Shown here in pieces: positions 18,585-27,466 of a DNA stretch of 54,965 nucleotides. The DNA comes from Streptomyces hygroscopicus subsp. hygroscopicus (GTDB lineage: Bacteria; Actinomycetota; Actinomycetes; Streptomycetales; Streptomycetaceae): assembly GCF_001553455.1 (NCBI RefSeq), contig NZ_BBOX01000098.1, forward strand, positions 1-54,965, written 5' to 3'. A program made the translations under genes and the position numbers. The notes under the pieces were generated by a model, which saw only the letters and a program-made list of their open reading frames with translations, was not told where the DNA came from and did not search any database. Numbering within the stretch: the first letter of the stretch is position 1; every line of letters starts with the position of its first letter.

Positions 18585-18765
18585 CCCGGGGCGTGTGGCG
18601 TGTGGCGTGTGGCGCGGGGCGTGTGGCGCGGGGCGCCCGCACGGTCAGGGTGAGGCGCGTTCGGGGCACGGTGGCGGGCCCCGGGCGTGGCGCCCCGGGG
18701 GACGGGGGACGGCGCCCCGGGGGACCGGGGGACCGGGGGACCGGGGTATGGGGCCCTCGGGTATG
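18585..18765. repeat. G-rich short tandem repeats behind the IclR gene
   Basis: Two short families: seven-to-nine-base words of the type GTGTGGC (18593-18635), and GGGGGACC repeated about every 9 bp (18710-18745). No coding sequence. The array begins just after the IclR stop. Confidence 0.7.
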
Positions 18766-18812
18766 GCGCCCCGTGGGGCCGGGGTGGCGCCTCGTGCGTC
18801 CCGGCGGTCAAC

Positions 18813-18818
18813 TAGATT
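18813..18818 (+). promoter_or_regulatory. -10 element of a leaderless protease transcript
   Basis: TAGATT is followed by 6 nt (CGCACC) and the ATG at 18825, so the mRNA probably starts at the AUG. Confidence 0.55.
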
Positions 18819-18824
18819 CGCACC

Positions 18825-19610
18825 ATGCCTGCCGTCTCCCCCCGCGCCCGCCTCCTCGCGCTCTGCTCCGCGCCCGTGCTCGCCCTGCTCGCGGTGGCCG
18901 CCTTCGCGCCGCTGCCGTTCACCGTGGCCCAGCCCGGTTCGACCGTGAACGTCCTCGGCGCCGACCGGGGCAAGCAGGTGATCAGCGTTTCGGGGGCCGG
19001 TACCCGCAAGACCACCGGACAGCTGCGGATGACGACGATCGTGGCGACCGGCCCGGACGCCACCGTGCGGCTGAAGGACGTGATCAGCGGCTGGTTCGCC
19101 ACCGACCGCGCCGTCATGCCGCGCGACTCGGTCTACGTCGGCGGCACCACCAAGGAGATCGAGCGGCACAACATCAAGGAGATGGAGAAGTCCCAGTCCT
19201 CGGCCACCAGCGCCGCGCTCGGCTACCTCCACCGCTCCCCGCGCGACGTCAAGGTCACCTTGCGCCTCGCCGACATCGGCGGTCCGAGCGCCGGGCTGCT
19301 TTTCTCCCTCGGCATCGTCGACAAACTGGACGGCGACGGCCGCGGCGGCGATCTCACCGGCGGCCGGACGATCGCGGGCACCGGCACCATCGACGCCAAG
19401 GGCAAGGTCGGGGCCGTGGGCGGGGTCCCGTTGAAGACGCAGGCCGCCAAGCGGGACGGCGCCACGGTCTTCCTGGTGCCGAAGGCCGAATGCGCGGACG
19501 CCACGGCCGAACTGCCCAAGGGGCTGCGGCTGATCCCCGTCACCACCCTCAAGGGTGCGGTGTCGGCTCTGCGGGCGCTGCGGTCGGGCGGATCGGTCCC
19601 GCACTGCTGA
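18825..19610 (+). CDS. Membrane-anchored S16 (Lon-type) serine protease without PDZ domain
   Basis: 261 aa. One N-terminal transmembrane or signal segment (about residues 8-32), a short extracytoplasmic linker, then a Lon-type S16 catalytic domain. The Ser-Lys dyad is Ser155 in GGPSAGLLFSL and Lys204 in GGVPLKTQAAKR. YlbL-type relatives carry a PDZ domain between the anchor and the protease; here only about 100 residues are available and I see no PDZ signature. Probable extracytoplasmic quality-control or processing protease. The broken MFS gene converges on its 3' end. Confidence 0.82.
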   Translation: MPAVSPRARLLALCSAPVLALLAVAAFAPLPFTVAQPGSTVNVLGADRGKQVISVSGAGTRKTTGQLRMTTIVATGPDATVRLKDVISGWFATDRAVMPRDSVYVGGTTKEIERHNIKEMEKSQSSATSAALGYLHRSPRDVKVTLRLADIGGPSAGLLFSLGIVDKLDGDGRGGDLTGGRTIAGTGTIDAKGKVGAVGGVPLKTQAAKRDGATVFLVPKAECADATAELPKGLRLIPVTTLKGAVSALRALRSGGSVPHC

Positions 19611-19639
19611 GCGGCGCCGCCGCGCCCTTGTCCGGCGTC

Positions 19640-19975
19640 ACTCCCTTGCCTACTGCCGCCCTCGTCCATACCGCGCCAGGCGGGGAAGACCAGCGGGCTG
19701 AGCGCGGTGAGGAAGTAGACCCCGCGCGTCACCAGGAAGGCGGCGGTCAGCCCCATCCCCTCCACCAGGAGACGATCACCAGCAGGGTCGCGCAGAAGGA
19801 CACGGACCCGGCCTTGGCCGCGCTGCCCGTGGTCTCCAGGACGAACCACGGGACGGGATCAGGTGAGGGAATTGCCCGCGATGGAGACGGTGTTCGCGGC
19901 GAGGACGAGTAAGAGCGGTCTTCGGTCACCGCCGTCCGCCCGGCGCTCTCTGTCTCCGGCGTCGTCGGAACCCAC
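19640..19975 (-). pseudogene. Broken MFS transporter (frameshift plus internal deletion)
   Basis: A GTG at 19975, one base after the stop of the preceding small gene, opens a typical MFS N-terminus (LLLVLAANTVSIAGNSLT) that stops at about 19862. A second frame then continues the same fold (PWFVLETTGSAAKAG, SFCATLLVIVS) and a third gives what looks like the last helix (GMGLTAAFLVTRGVYFLTAL). A normal transporter is about 400 aa; here fewer than 110 codons remain, so most of the middle is deleted. It is the third gene of the ArsR operon. Confidence 0.75.
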
Positions 19976-19976
19976 G

Positions 19977-20222
19977 TCAGTGGTCGAAACGGGCGGTCAG
20001 ACCCGACTGCGGCAGCCGCGGAGTGGCCAGCCGCAGCCCGACCTCCACCAGCGTCCAGCCGAGCCGGGTCCGCAGCACCCGGGCGCGGGCGGGGCGGCTG
20101 CGGCGGTGGGGCGCCCGGTGCGCCCGATACGCTGGGTGTGCCCGGTGTGCCTCATCTGCCTCGTCGCGCAGGCGCTCGGCGCGTATGCGATGGAGCAACA
20201 GGTGGATGTCGTCGCCGTGCAT
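19977..20222 (-). CDS. Small conserved hypothetical protein in an ArsR-MFS operon
   Basis: 81 aa, basic (Arg-rich), with the ending RTRLGWTLVEVGLRLA. The ATG at 20222 follows GGGGGGA. It sits 24 bp behind the ArsR-type regulator and one base ahead of the broken MFS gene. Comparable small genes between regulator and transporter occur in Streptomyces, but I know no function. The last third could form an amphipathic helix. Confidence 0.6.
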   Translation of the reverse strand: MHGDDIHLLLHRIRAERLRDEADEAHRAHPAYRAHRAPHRRSRPARARVLRTRLGWTLVEVGLRLATPRLPQSGLTARFDH

Positions 20223-20246
20223 GTGTGTGGTCCCCCCAGGGATCGG

Positions 20247-20843
20247 TCAGTCTTCGTCGCGCGGGAAGGCGTGCAGATGCACGCGGTACGGGGCGGAACC
20301 CTCGGTGTCCGGATCCACCGCCTTCTCGCGATAGCTCTCGATCAGTTCGTGAACCTTGTCGCGCATTTCGCGGGCGAGTTCTGGAGTGAGCCGCAGGTGG
20401 AAGTCGCTCATGTCCCAGGCGCCCCGCCAATCCTCGGACCAGCCGTGCAGGGTGCCCAGCCAGGTGGACATCTGCTCGGTGTGCAGGGTGGCCACTTCGT
20501 GCAGCACGGCGCTCGCCGCCCCCCGTACGGCCGGGTCGGGGTCGGCCAGGAAACGGTCGGAGCCCATCCGGTGACCCCTGTGCACCGCCTTCCACCACCG
20601 CTCCCGCCCCTTGCCCCGCTCCGGGTCGTCCTCGACGAAGCCATGGGTGGCCAGCTGCCGCAGGTGGTAGCTGGTGGCACCGCTCGACTCGCCCAATCGG
20701 GCGGCCAGTTGGGACGCGGTGGCCGGTCCGTACTCGCGCAACGCGCCGAGCAGGCGCATCCGCAGCGGATGCGCGAGTCCGCGCAGGGAGCGTGGGTCGA
20801 GCACCCGGACATCGTCGGACGCAGGCTGTTCGTTTTCTGCCAT
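20247..20843 (-). CDS. ArsR-type helix-turn-helix repressor
   Basis: 198 aa from the ATG at 20843 (MAENEQPASDDV). The winged HTH spans about residues 14-80 (LRGLAHPLRMRLLGALRE... ATSYHLRQLATHG). The C-terminal half is helical and differs from metal sensors: there is no cysteine metal box. Such proteins usually repress an adjacent exporter; here that exporter is ruined while repressor and operator look intact. A perfect 10-bp inverted repeat lies 18 bp upstream of the start. Confidence 0.85.
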   Translation of the reverse strand: MAENEQPASDDVRVLDPRSLRGLAHPLRMRLLGALREYGPATASQLAARLGESSGATSYHLRQLATHGFVEDDPERGKGRERWWKAVHRGHRMGSDRFLADPDPAVRGAASAVLHEVATLHTEQMSTWLGTLHGWSEDWRGAWDMSDFHLRLTPELAREMRDKVHELIESYREKAVDPDTEGSAPYRVHLHAFPRDED

Positions 20844-20860
20844 GGGCGGCAGCCTAAGCA

Positions 20861-20892
20861 TGCAAAGAAATACTTGCAATACTTTCTTTGCA
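20861..20892. promoter_or_regulatory. 32-bp AT-rich palindromic operator
   Basis: Arms TGCAAAGAAA (20861-20870) and TTTCTTTGCA (20883-20892) match perfectly across a 12-nt spacer that itself contains TTGCAA. It is the most A/T-rich stretch locally and lies just upstream of the ArsR-type gene, a good self-repression site. Confidence 0.7.
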
Positions 20893-20903
20893 GCGGAATC
20901 TTT

Positions 20904-21021
20904 GGATCCGGTAGCTCCGGTAGCTCCGGTAGCTCCGGTGGCTCCGGTATCTCCGGTAGCTCCGGTGGCTCCGGTAGCTCCTAGCTCCGGTGGCTCCGGT
21001 TTCAGCGGCTCTTCCGGATCC
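20904..21021. repeat. 9-bp tandem repeat flanked by GGATCC
   Basis: About eleven copies of GGTAGCTCC or one-base variants (20910-21005), bounded by GGATCCGG at 20904 and CCGGATCC at 21014-21021. The array starts just behind the Lrp stop codon (minus strand) and reaches to the ArsR operator. Coding as Gly-Ser-Ser repeats is possible but no gene start supports it. Confidence 0.85.
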
Positions 21022-21027
21022 GCGTGC

Positions 21028-21495
21028 TCAGTCCCGCGCCGCCTGCCGCACCAGCGGGATGATCCGCAGGGGGACCGCGTTCTCCATCACGATCGTCGTC
21101 GAGGCCCGGACGATCCCCTCGAACCCCACGACCAGGTCGATCACCCGCTGCAGATCGGCGTTGGAGCGGGCGACCAGTCGGCAGAGCATGTCGCCGTGGC
21201 CGGTGGTGGTGTGCAGCTCCAGCACCTCGGGGACGGTCGTCAGATGCGCCCGTACGTCCTGCCCCTGCCCCTGCTTGATCTCCAGCGTCGCGAACGCGGT
21301 GACCGGATAGCCGAGGGCCGCCGGGTCCACGTCGGGGCCGAAACCCCGGATCACCCCCTGCGCCCGCAGCCGGTCCAGCCGCGCCTGCGCCGTGCCGCGG
21401 GCGACGCCGAGGCGGCGCGACGCCTCCAGCACCCCGATCCGCGGCTCCTCGGCGAGCAGCTCGATCAGGCGGGCGTCGAGTCCGTCGATTCCCAT
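21028..21495 (-). CDS. Lrp/AsnC-family regulator
   Basis: 155 aa, standard for the family. N-terminal HTH (DARLIELLAEEPRIGVLEASRRLG, then TAQARLDRL) and a C-terminal RAM ligand domain with the TTTGHGDMLCRL core. The ATG at 21495 follows GGAGAGGGAG. Divergent from hpd with 134 bp between; Lrp-type regulators commonly control the divergent amino-acid catabolic gene, so tyrosine or a tyrosine metabolite is a plausible effector. Confidence 0.88.
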   Translation of the reverse strand: MGIDGLDARLIELLAEEPRIGVLEASRRLGVARGTAQARLDRLRAQGVIRGFGPDVDPAALGYPVTAFATLEIKQGQGQDVRAHLTTVPEVLELHTTTGHGDMLCRLVARSNADLQRVIDLVVGFEGIVRASTTIVMENAVPLRIIPLVRQAARD

Positions 21496-21497
21496 GA

Positions 21498-22778
<1,281 letters not shown>

Positions 22779-22789
22779 ACACGAGCGGT

Positions 22790-22811
22790 GGGCGGGCCCT
22801 GGGGCCCGCCC
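22790..22811 (+). terminator. Hairpin terminator of hpd
   Basis: A 10-bp perfect stem, GGGCGGGCCC / GGGCCCGCCC, starts 11 bp after the hpd stop. It has no U-tract, as is common in Streptomyces. Confidence 0.7.
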
Positions 22812-22929
22812 ATTCGCCGTACCGCGCCCGCCGCTCCGCCGCTCCGCCGCGCTGCCTCTTCGCCCCTGCCCCCGTCCGGCCCTCGGGGGCGCAATGCGCC
22901 GCTCCTACCAGAAAAAGCGAACACCCGAA

Positions 22930-22956
22930 TGGGAGCGCTTTCCCACCGTCTACACT
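22930..22956 (+). promoter_or_regulatory. LacI-type operator and -10 element before the Tat protein
   Basis: TGGGAGCGCTTTCCCA (22930-22945) has TGGGA/TCCCA arms and an AGCGCT core, close to CebR/LacI-family boxes (TGGGAGCGCTCCCA) but two bases longer. The hexamer TACACT (22951-22956) follows, so a bound repressor would block the promoter. This suggests carbohydrate-responsive expression. Confidence 0.5.
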
Positions 22957-23013
22957 CACGGCGATCCGTCCACTCCAACACGGCGTGTTCGTATGGGGAG
23001 TTGTTGAGTATCA

Positions 23014-24039
23014 ATGCACACGGAAAAGTACGCCGCGGGCCGTCTGACCAGGCGTAGGTTCACCCTCGGCGGAGGAGGCGCCGCGGCCGGCGCGCTGGGC
23101 GCCTTCGCCGCCCGCGCGGGGGCCGCCACCGTGGCCGGGGGCCGGTTCGATCTGTCGGTGCCCTCCGCCCAGCTGATCCGCGAGAAGACCCCGCACAACT
23201 CCACCGTGCTGCAGTCGTTCGCGTTCGACGACGTCAACGGGCACATCTACACCGTTCAGCTGATGCAGGGCGGTATCCAGCTCAGCGGGGAATCCGCCCC
23301 CGTTTCCGGCGCCGACCGCGCCGCCCACGGCGATCTGTGCGTCACCAAGCTGTCCCTCGCCGGCGTCGAGCTGGGCTCCATGTACCTCCTGGGGTTCGGG
23401 CACGGCGTCGCCATGGGCTGTGAGCCGATCGGCGCCACCGCCTGTCTGTGGACCGAGTCGGACGCCAACCCCGACTCCGGCTACGGCCGCGCCATCAGCC
23501 GGTTCAGGTTCGCGGACGGCGCGGTGCTCTCCTCCGCGTCGTCCTCGCTGGTCAAGCACCGCCCTGTGGCGGGCTCCACCAGCAACCAGCCCGCCGTCGA
23601 CATGCTCAACCGCCGGCTGCTGCTGCGCTACCGCCTCGGCGGCGAGGTCCGCTACCGGCTGATGAGCCTGTCCGGGGTCAGCGCGGGCGACTACACCGCG
23701 GTGTACGACGACATACCCCAGACCGGCGTCGAGGACGGCGAGGTCTTCCAGGGCTTCACGGTCCTCGGCGACTACCTGTACCAGCTGACCGGCACCGCCT
23801 ACACCGACGAGGACGGCGCCAACCCGCCCTCCGGCCACGGCAACACCTACGTCTCCTGCGTCGATCTGCGCACCGGCGAACTCGTCCAGCGCTCCCGCAC
23901 CGAGGCCGCCTACTCGCTCGGCTACCGCGAGCCCGAGGGCATGGCCGTCCAGCTGTCCAGCCCCCGCCGACTGTGCATGGGCTTCGCCTCGGGCGCCGCC
24001 GGAGACCGTAAGGCCAGCATCTACTACAAGGCGCAGTGA
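23014..24039 (+). CDS. Tat-exported TagC-like protein
   Basis: 341 aa. A twin-arginine signal (RLTRRRFTLGGG, residues about 10-21) precedes a hydrophobic stretch and an Ala-rich cleavage region ending near residue 40. The mature part has repeated short strands with SFAFDDVNGHIYTVQLM and similar blocks, compatible with a beta-propeller and with proteins annotated as teichoic acid biosynthesis protein C. That label rests on similarity only; in Bacillus TagC has no proven wall-synthesis role. No catalytic motif recognised. A LacI-type box lies in the promoter. Confidence 0.65.
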   Translation: MHTEKYAAGRLTRRRFTLGGGGAAAGALGAFAARAGAATVAGGRFDLSVPSAQLIREKTPHNSTVLQSFAFDDVNGHIYTVQLMQGGIQLSGESAPVSGADRAAHGDLCVTKLSLAGVELGSMYLLGFGHGVAMGCEPIGATACLWTESDANPDSGYGRAISRFRFADGAVLSSASSSLVKHRPVAGSTSNQPAVDMLNRRLLLRYRLGGEVRYRLMSLSGVSAGDYTAVYDDIPQTGVEDGEVFQGFTVLGDYLYQLTGTAYTDEDGANPPSGHGNTYVSCVDLRTGELVQRSRTEAAYSLGYREPEGMAVQLSSPRRLCMGFASGAAGDRKASIYYKAQ

Positions 24040-24040
24040 C

Positions 24041-24150
24041 CCTGGGCAGGGCGCGGTGCGCCTCGGCAGGGCGTGGTGCCCGTGGGCAGGGCGTGGTGCG
24101 CCTGGGCAGGGCGTGGTGTCCCTGGGCAGGGCGCGGTGCGCTTGGGCAGG
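24041..24150. repeat. 20-bp tandem repeat behind the Tat protein gene
   Basis: Exact 20-bp periodicity: units begin at 24041, 24061, 24081, 24101, 24121 and 24141 (last partial). They start two bases after the stop codon and differ by one to three bases. Confidence 0.9.
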
Positions 24151-24730
24151 GGGAGCAGTAACCCCGGGCAGGTGGCAGTAACCCGGGTAGGGCGCGGTGA
24201 CCCCGGGTGCCCAGCCACGGCGCGGGGACCCCGAACACCCAGCTACGGAGCGGTGACCCGGGCACCCGGGCCGGTTGCCCGGTCGCGGTGATCCGGGCAC
24301 CCGGGGGTGGGTCGCCCCGGGCACCCGGGGTGGGTCGCAGTGACCCGGGCAGCCGGGGTGGGTTGTGGTGACCCGGGCACCCGGACAGCGCGGATGGTCC
24401 CTGGGCACCCCGGTGCCCAGGGCATCCCGGCGCCCCTGGGGCACCCCGGTACTCCCTGGGCACCTTGGTGCCCAGTGCATCCCGGTGCTCCCGGGCCATC
24501 CCGGCGCCCCCCAGGGGACCCGCCACCCCCGAAGCACCCCGGCGCCCCGGGCCTCCGGCCCCCTGCGCCTCCGGCCCCCGGCACCCCACGCCCCCGGCAC
24601 CCCAGGCCCCCGACACCCCGGGCACGGCTCTGCCGCTCCGCGGCTCCCGCGGGGGCGTGGCACTCATCGCCCGCAACCCGTCCGCGTCGGTGATCTTCCC
24701 CGCGCGCTCCCCGGGTGCGAGTCTGGATCC
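24151..24730. other. Gene-free region of palindromic GC repeats
   Basis: Many CCCGGGCACCCGG-type palindromic words (24250-24390) and two strong hairpins: 11-bp arms CCCTGGGCACC/GGTGCCCAGGG at 24399-24422 and 9-bp arms at 24456-24475. Short C-rich words follow up to the next gene. No credible coding sequence. Confidence 0.65.
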
Positions 24731-26097
24731 ATGACGGACCTCATCGAGCTGCTGCGGGAGGGCCTCCCCGCGGAGGCGGTGCTGACCGACCCGGACGTGA
24801 CCGGGGCCTACGCACACGACATGGCGAGCTTCTGCGAGGCGGGGGCGCCCGCCGTGGTCGTCCTCCCGCGCACCGTCGAGCAGGTGCAGCACGTCTGCCG
24901 CACCGCCACCGCGCTGCGCGTCCCGGTCGTGCCCCAGGGGGCGCGCACCGGTTTGTCGGGCGCGGCCAACGCGTCCGACGGCTGCATCGTGCTGTCCCTG
25001 GTCAAGATGGACCGGGTCCTGGAGATCAACCCGGTCGACCGGATCGCGGTCGTCGAACCGGGCGTGATCAACGCCGCCCTCTCCCGCGCGGTGATGGAGA
25101 AGGGGCTGTACTACCCGCCGGACCCCTCCAGCTGGGAGCAGTGCACCATCGGGGGCAACATCGGCACCGCGTCCGGCGGGCTGTGCTGCGTGAAGTACGG
25201 CGTCACCGCCGAATACGTCCTCGGGCTCGATGTCGTCCTCGCCGACGGACGGCTGCTGAAGACTGGCCGCCGCACCGCCAAGGGCGTCGCGGGCTACGAC
25301 CTGACCCGGCTCTTCGTCGGCTCCGAGGGAAGCCTCGGCATCGTGGTCGGCGCGGTCCTGGCCCTCAAGCCCGCCCCGCCCGAACATCTGGTCCTGGCCG
25401 CCGAGTTCCCCTCCACCGCGTCCGCCTGCGACGCGATCTGCCGGATCATGGAGCGCGGCCACACCCCCTCGCTGCTGGAGCTGATGGACCGCACGAGCGT
25501 CCGCGCGGTCAACGCGATGGGGAACATGGGCCTCCCGGAGTCCACCGAGGCCCTGCTGATGGCGGCCTTCGACACCCCGGACCCGGCATCCGACCTCGCC
25601 GCCGTCGCCGAGCTGTGCACGGCGGCCGGTGCCACGGAGGTGGTCCCGGCCGAGGACGCCGCCGAGTCCGACCTGCTGCTCCAGGCCCGCCGGATGACGC
25701 TTCCGGCGCTGGAGGCGGTCAAGGGCGTCACCATGATCGACGACGTCTGTGTGCCCCGCTCCCGGCTCGCCGAGATGATCGACGGCACGGCCGCGATCGC
25801 CGCGAAGTACGGCCTCACCATCGGCGTCGTCGCCCACGCCGGGGACGGCAACACCCATCCCACGGTCTGTTTCGACGCCGGTGACCCCGACGAGTCCCGC
25901 CGGGCCGGGAGTCCTTCGACGAGATCATGGCTCTGGGCCTGGAGCTGGGCGGCACCATCACCGGTGAACACGGCGTCGGCGTCCTGAAGCGGGAGTGGCT
26001 GGCGCGTGAACTGGGCCCGGTGGGGGTGGAGTTGCAGCGCGGTATCAAGCAGGTCTTCGATCCGCTGGGCCTGCTCAACCCCGGCAAGCTGTTCTGA
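24731..26097 (+). pseudogene. FAD-linked oxidase (glycolate oxidase GlcD-like), frameshifted
   Basis: The PCMH-type FAD domain is clear: PQGARTGLSGAANAS and GGNIGTASGGLCCVKYG. The C-terminal domain includes GVVAHAGDGNTHP. Translation from the ATG at 24731 leaves the conserved frame at 25901-25910, where GGGCCGGGA would read GGGCCCGGGA with one more C. In the other frame the normal ending follows (GGTITGEHGVGVLKREWLA, then GLLNPGKLF) up to the stop at 26097. The whole would be about 455 aa. Either a real one-base loss or a sequencing error in a GC run; if real, the last 60 residues are lost. Substrate would be glycolate or D-lactate-like. Confidence 0.8.
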
Positions 26098-26129
26098 CGG
26101 CGGCCCTGGCAGGTCCCCGCCTCGGGGCA

Positions 26130-26267
26130 AGCCCTCCGTGCGACCTCGCCCGCCTCTTCACTGATCTTGAGTGCGCGCAGCAGGCGGGCGACCTCGGGCG
26201 CGGCCGCGCCCGCTGCGTCGAGCCGCTCGACGAGTCGGGCGACGGTGCCCCATGCGGTGTCTTTCAT
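26130..26267 (-). pseudogene. Truncated MazG-like gene at the end of the RiPP operon
   Basis: The ATG at 26267 overlaps the methyltransferase stop (ATGA). The first 45 or so residues, MKDTAWGTVARLVERLDAAG and then RLLRALKISEEAGEVA, match the start of MazG-like nucleotide pyrophosphohydrolases with the beginning of the EExxE-type metal motif. After EAGEVARRA the frame runs into unrelated sequence antisense to the oxidase gene's 3' flank. A full protein would be about 110 aa, so metal-site residues are missing. This marks a deletion or insertion boundary near 26098-26150. Confidence 0.65.
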
Positions 26268-27466
26268 GCGCGCCCAGCTGTGGTGTGGGGGAGGCTCCAT
26301 CGGGTTCCGTCGGGGATGTGCCAGACGTAAGCGCTTCCGTCCGCTTCACGGGCGTACCCGAACCGGTCCTGCGACGGGCGGCCGACGTCGTTCCACCAAC
26401 GCCAAGCCGACTCGGCCTGCTCCCAGAGTTCGGCGTCACCGCCGTAGCTGACGGTGCCGGTGTTCTCGCCGGTCAGGGGTGCGCGGGCCCAAGATCCGTC
26501 GGGCTGCTGAATCTGGATGGCCATGGTGCCTGTGGTGTCGTCGAGGTGGTACACGAATTCCGCCTCGGGCAGGTGGAAGGCGAGCAACAGGCGGAAGGGG
26601 TAGTGACCGCGGATGTTCTCGGCGGTGACCACCGTGGGTCGGGTTTCTGCTTCCGGTGCCCGTTCAGGTCGCGGGGGCGGGGCGTAGGTGCGTGCGTCGG
26701 TGCGGGCTGCCATGAAGCGGCCGGCGGTGGTGGTGAAGTGGCCGAGGGCGCGCTGTTGCTCGTCGACGGCGAGGCGGACGAGGCCACCCTCGATGCCGAG
26801 GGCGACGTCGACGACAAGAATGGTTCCGGGCTTGCTCTGGTCGATCCACGCTTGAGGGATGGCGGGCACGGAACAGGTGGCGATGATCCGGTCGAACGTG
26901 TCCCCGGTGGGGTAGCCCCGCGTACCGTCGCCCGCGATGACTTGTGGGGTGCATCCGGCGTCGGTGAGGCGCTGCTGTGCGGCCTCGACGAGGACGGGGT
27001 CGACGTCGATGGAGTGCACGAGGTGTTCCCCGAGGCGTGCGCACAATAGGGCGGCGTTGTAGCCGGTGCCGGTGCCGATTTCGAGAATCCGGTGTCCATC
27101 TTCGGCGTTGAGGTCTTCGAGCATGCCGGCCATGAGGCTTGGCAGAGTGCTGGACGAGGTCGGGACGCCGGTCCATGCCGTCTCGTCGACCTGCTCGGCG
27201 GTGGCCGGGTCAAGGGCGGTCACGAGGGTCTGGTCGCGGTAGACGGCGGCGAGGGCGTCCTCGGCGGTGGTGGCGCGGTGCTCGCGCCAGACGGTGATGC
27301 CTTTGTCGTTGGTCTCCTGCTCGAACCACTGGGGGACGAACACATGGCGGGGGACATTCGCGAACGCTTCTGCCCAGGGGCGGGTGCGGATGGCGCCGGC
27401 CTGAGTGAGTTCGTCGGCGAGGGCCGTCATGTAGGGGCGGGCCTGGTCGAGGGCTGCGGCGTTCAT
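26264..27466 (-). CDS. PIMT-like methyltransferase of a graspetide system
   Basis: 400 aa. The SAM-binding motif ILEIGTGTGYNAALLCARLG (residues 127-146) and the preceding SSSTLPSLMAGMLEDL segment place it in the protein-L-isoaspartate O-methyltransferase family. A C-terminal extension of about 150 residues is typical of the ATP-grasp-associated methyltransferases. In fuscimiditide biosynthesis the equivalent enzyme (ThfM) methylates a specific core Asp, which then closes to an aspartimide. The ATG at 27466 overlaps the ligase stop by 4 nt. Housekeeping PIMT repair is unlikely given the partner genes. Confidence 0.88.
   Translation of the reverse strand: MNAAALDQARPYMTALADELTQAGAIRTRPWAEAFANVPRHVFVPQWFEQETNDKGITVWREHRATTAEDALAAVYRDQTLVTALDPATAEQVDETAWTGVPTSSSTLPSLMAGMLEDLNAEDGHRILEIGTGTGYNAALLCARLGEHLVHSIDVDPVLVEAAQQRLTDAGCTPQVIAGDGTRGYPTGDTFDRIIATCSVPAIPQAWIDQSKPGTILVVDVALGIEGGLVRLAVDEQQRALGHFTTTAGRFMAARTDARTYAPPPRPERAPEAETRPTVVTAENIRGHYPFRLLLAFHLPEAEFVYHLDDTTGTMAIQIQQPDGSWARAPLTGENTGTVSYGGDAELWEQAESAWRWWNDVGRPSQDRFGYAREADGSAYVWHIPDGTRWSLPHTTAGRA

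Noticed and set aside
23756..25858. Minus-strand open frame of 700 codons across the oxidase gene and repeat region
   Set aside because: Antisense to the FAD-linked oxidase and running through low-complexity repeats; no homology-like segments.
26171..27049. Plus-strand frame of 292 codons opposite the methyltransferase
   Set aside because: Shadow of the PIMT-like gene, whose SAM motif is clear on the minus strand.
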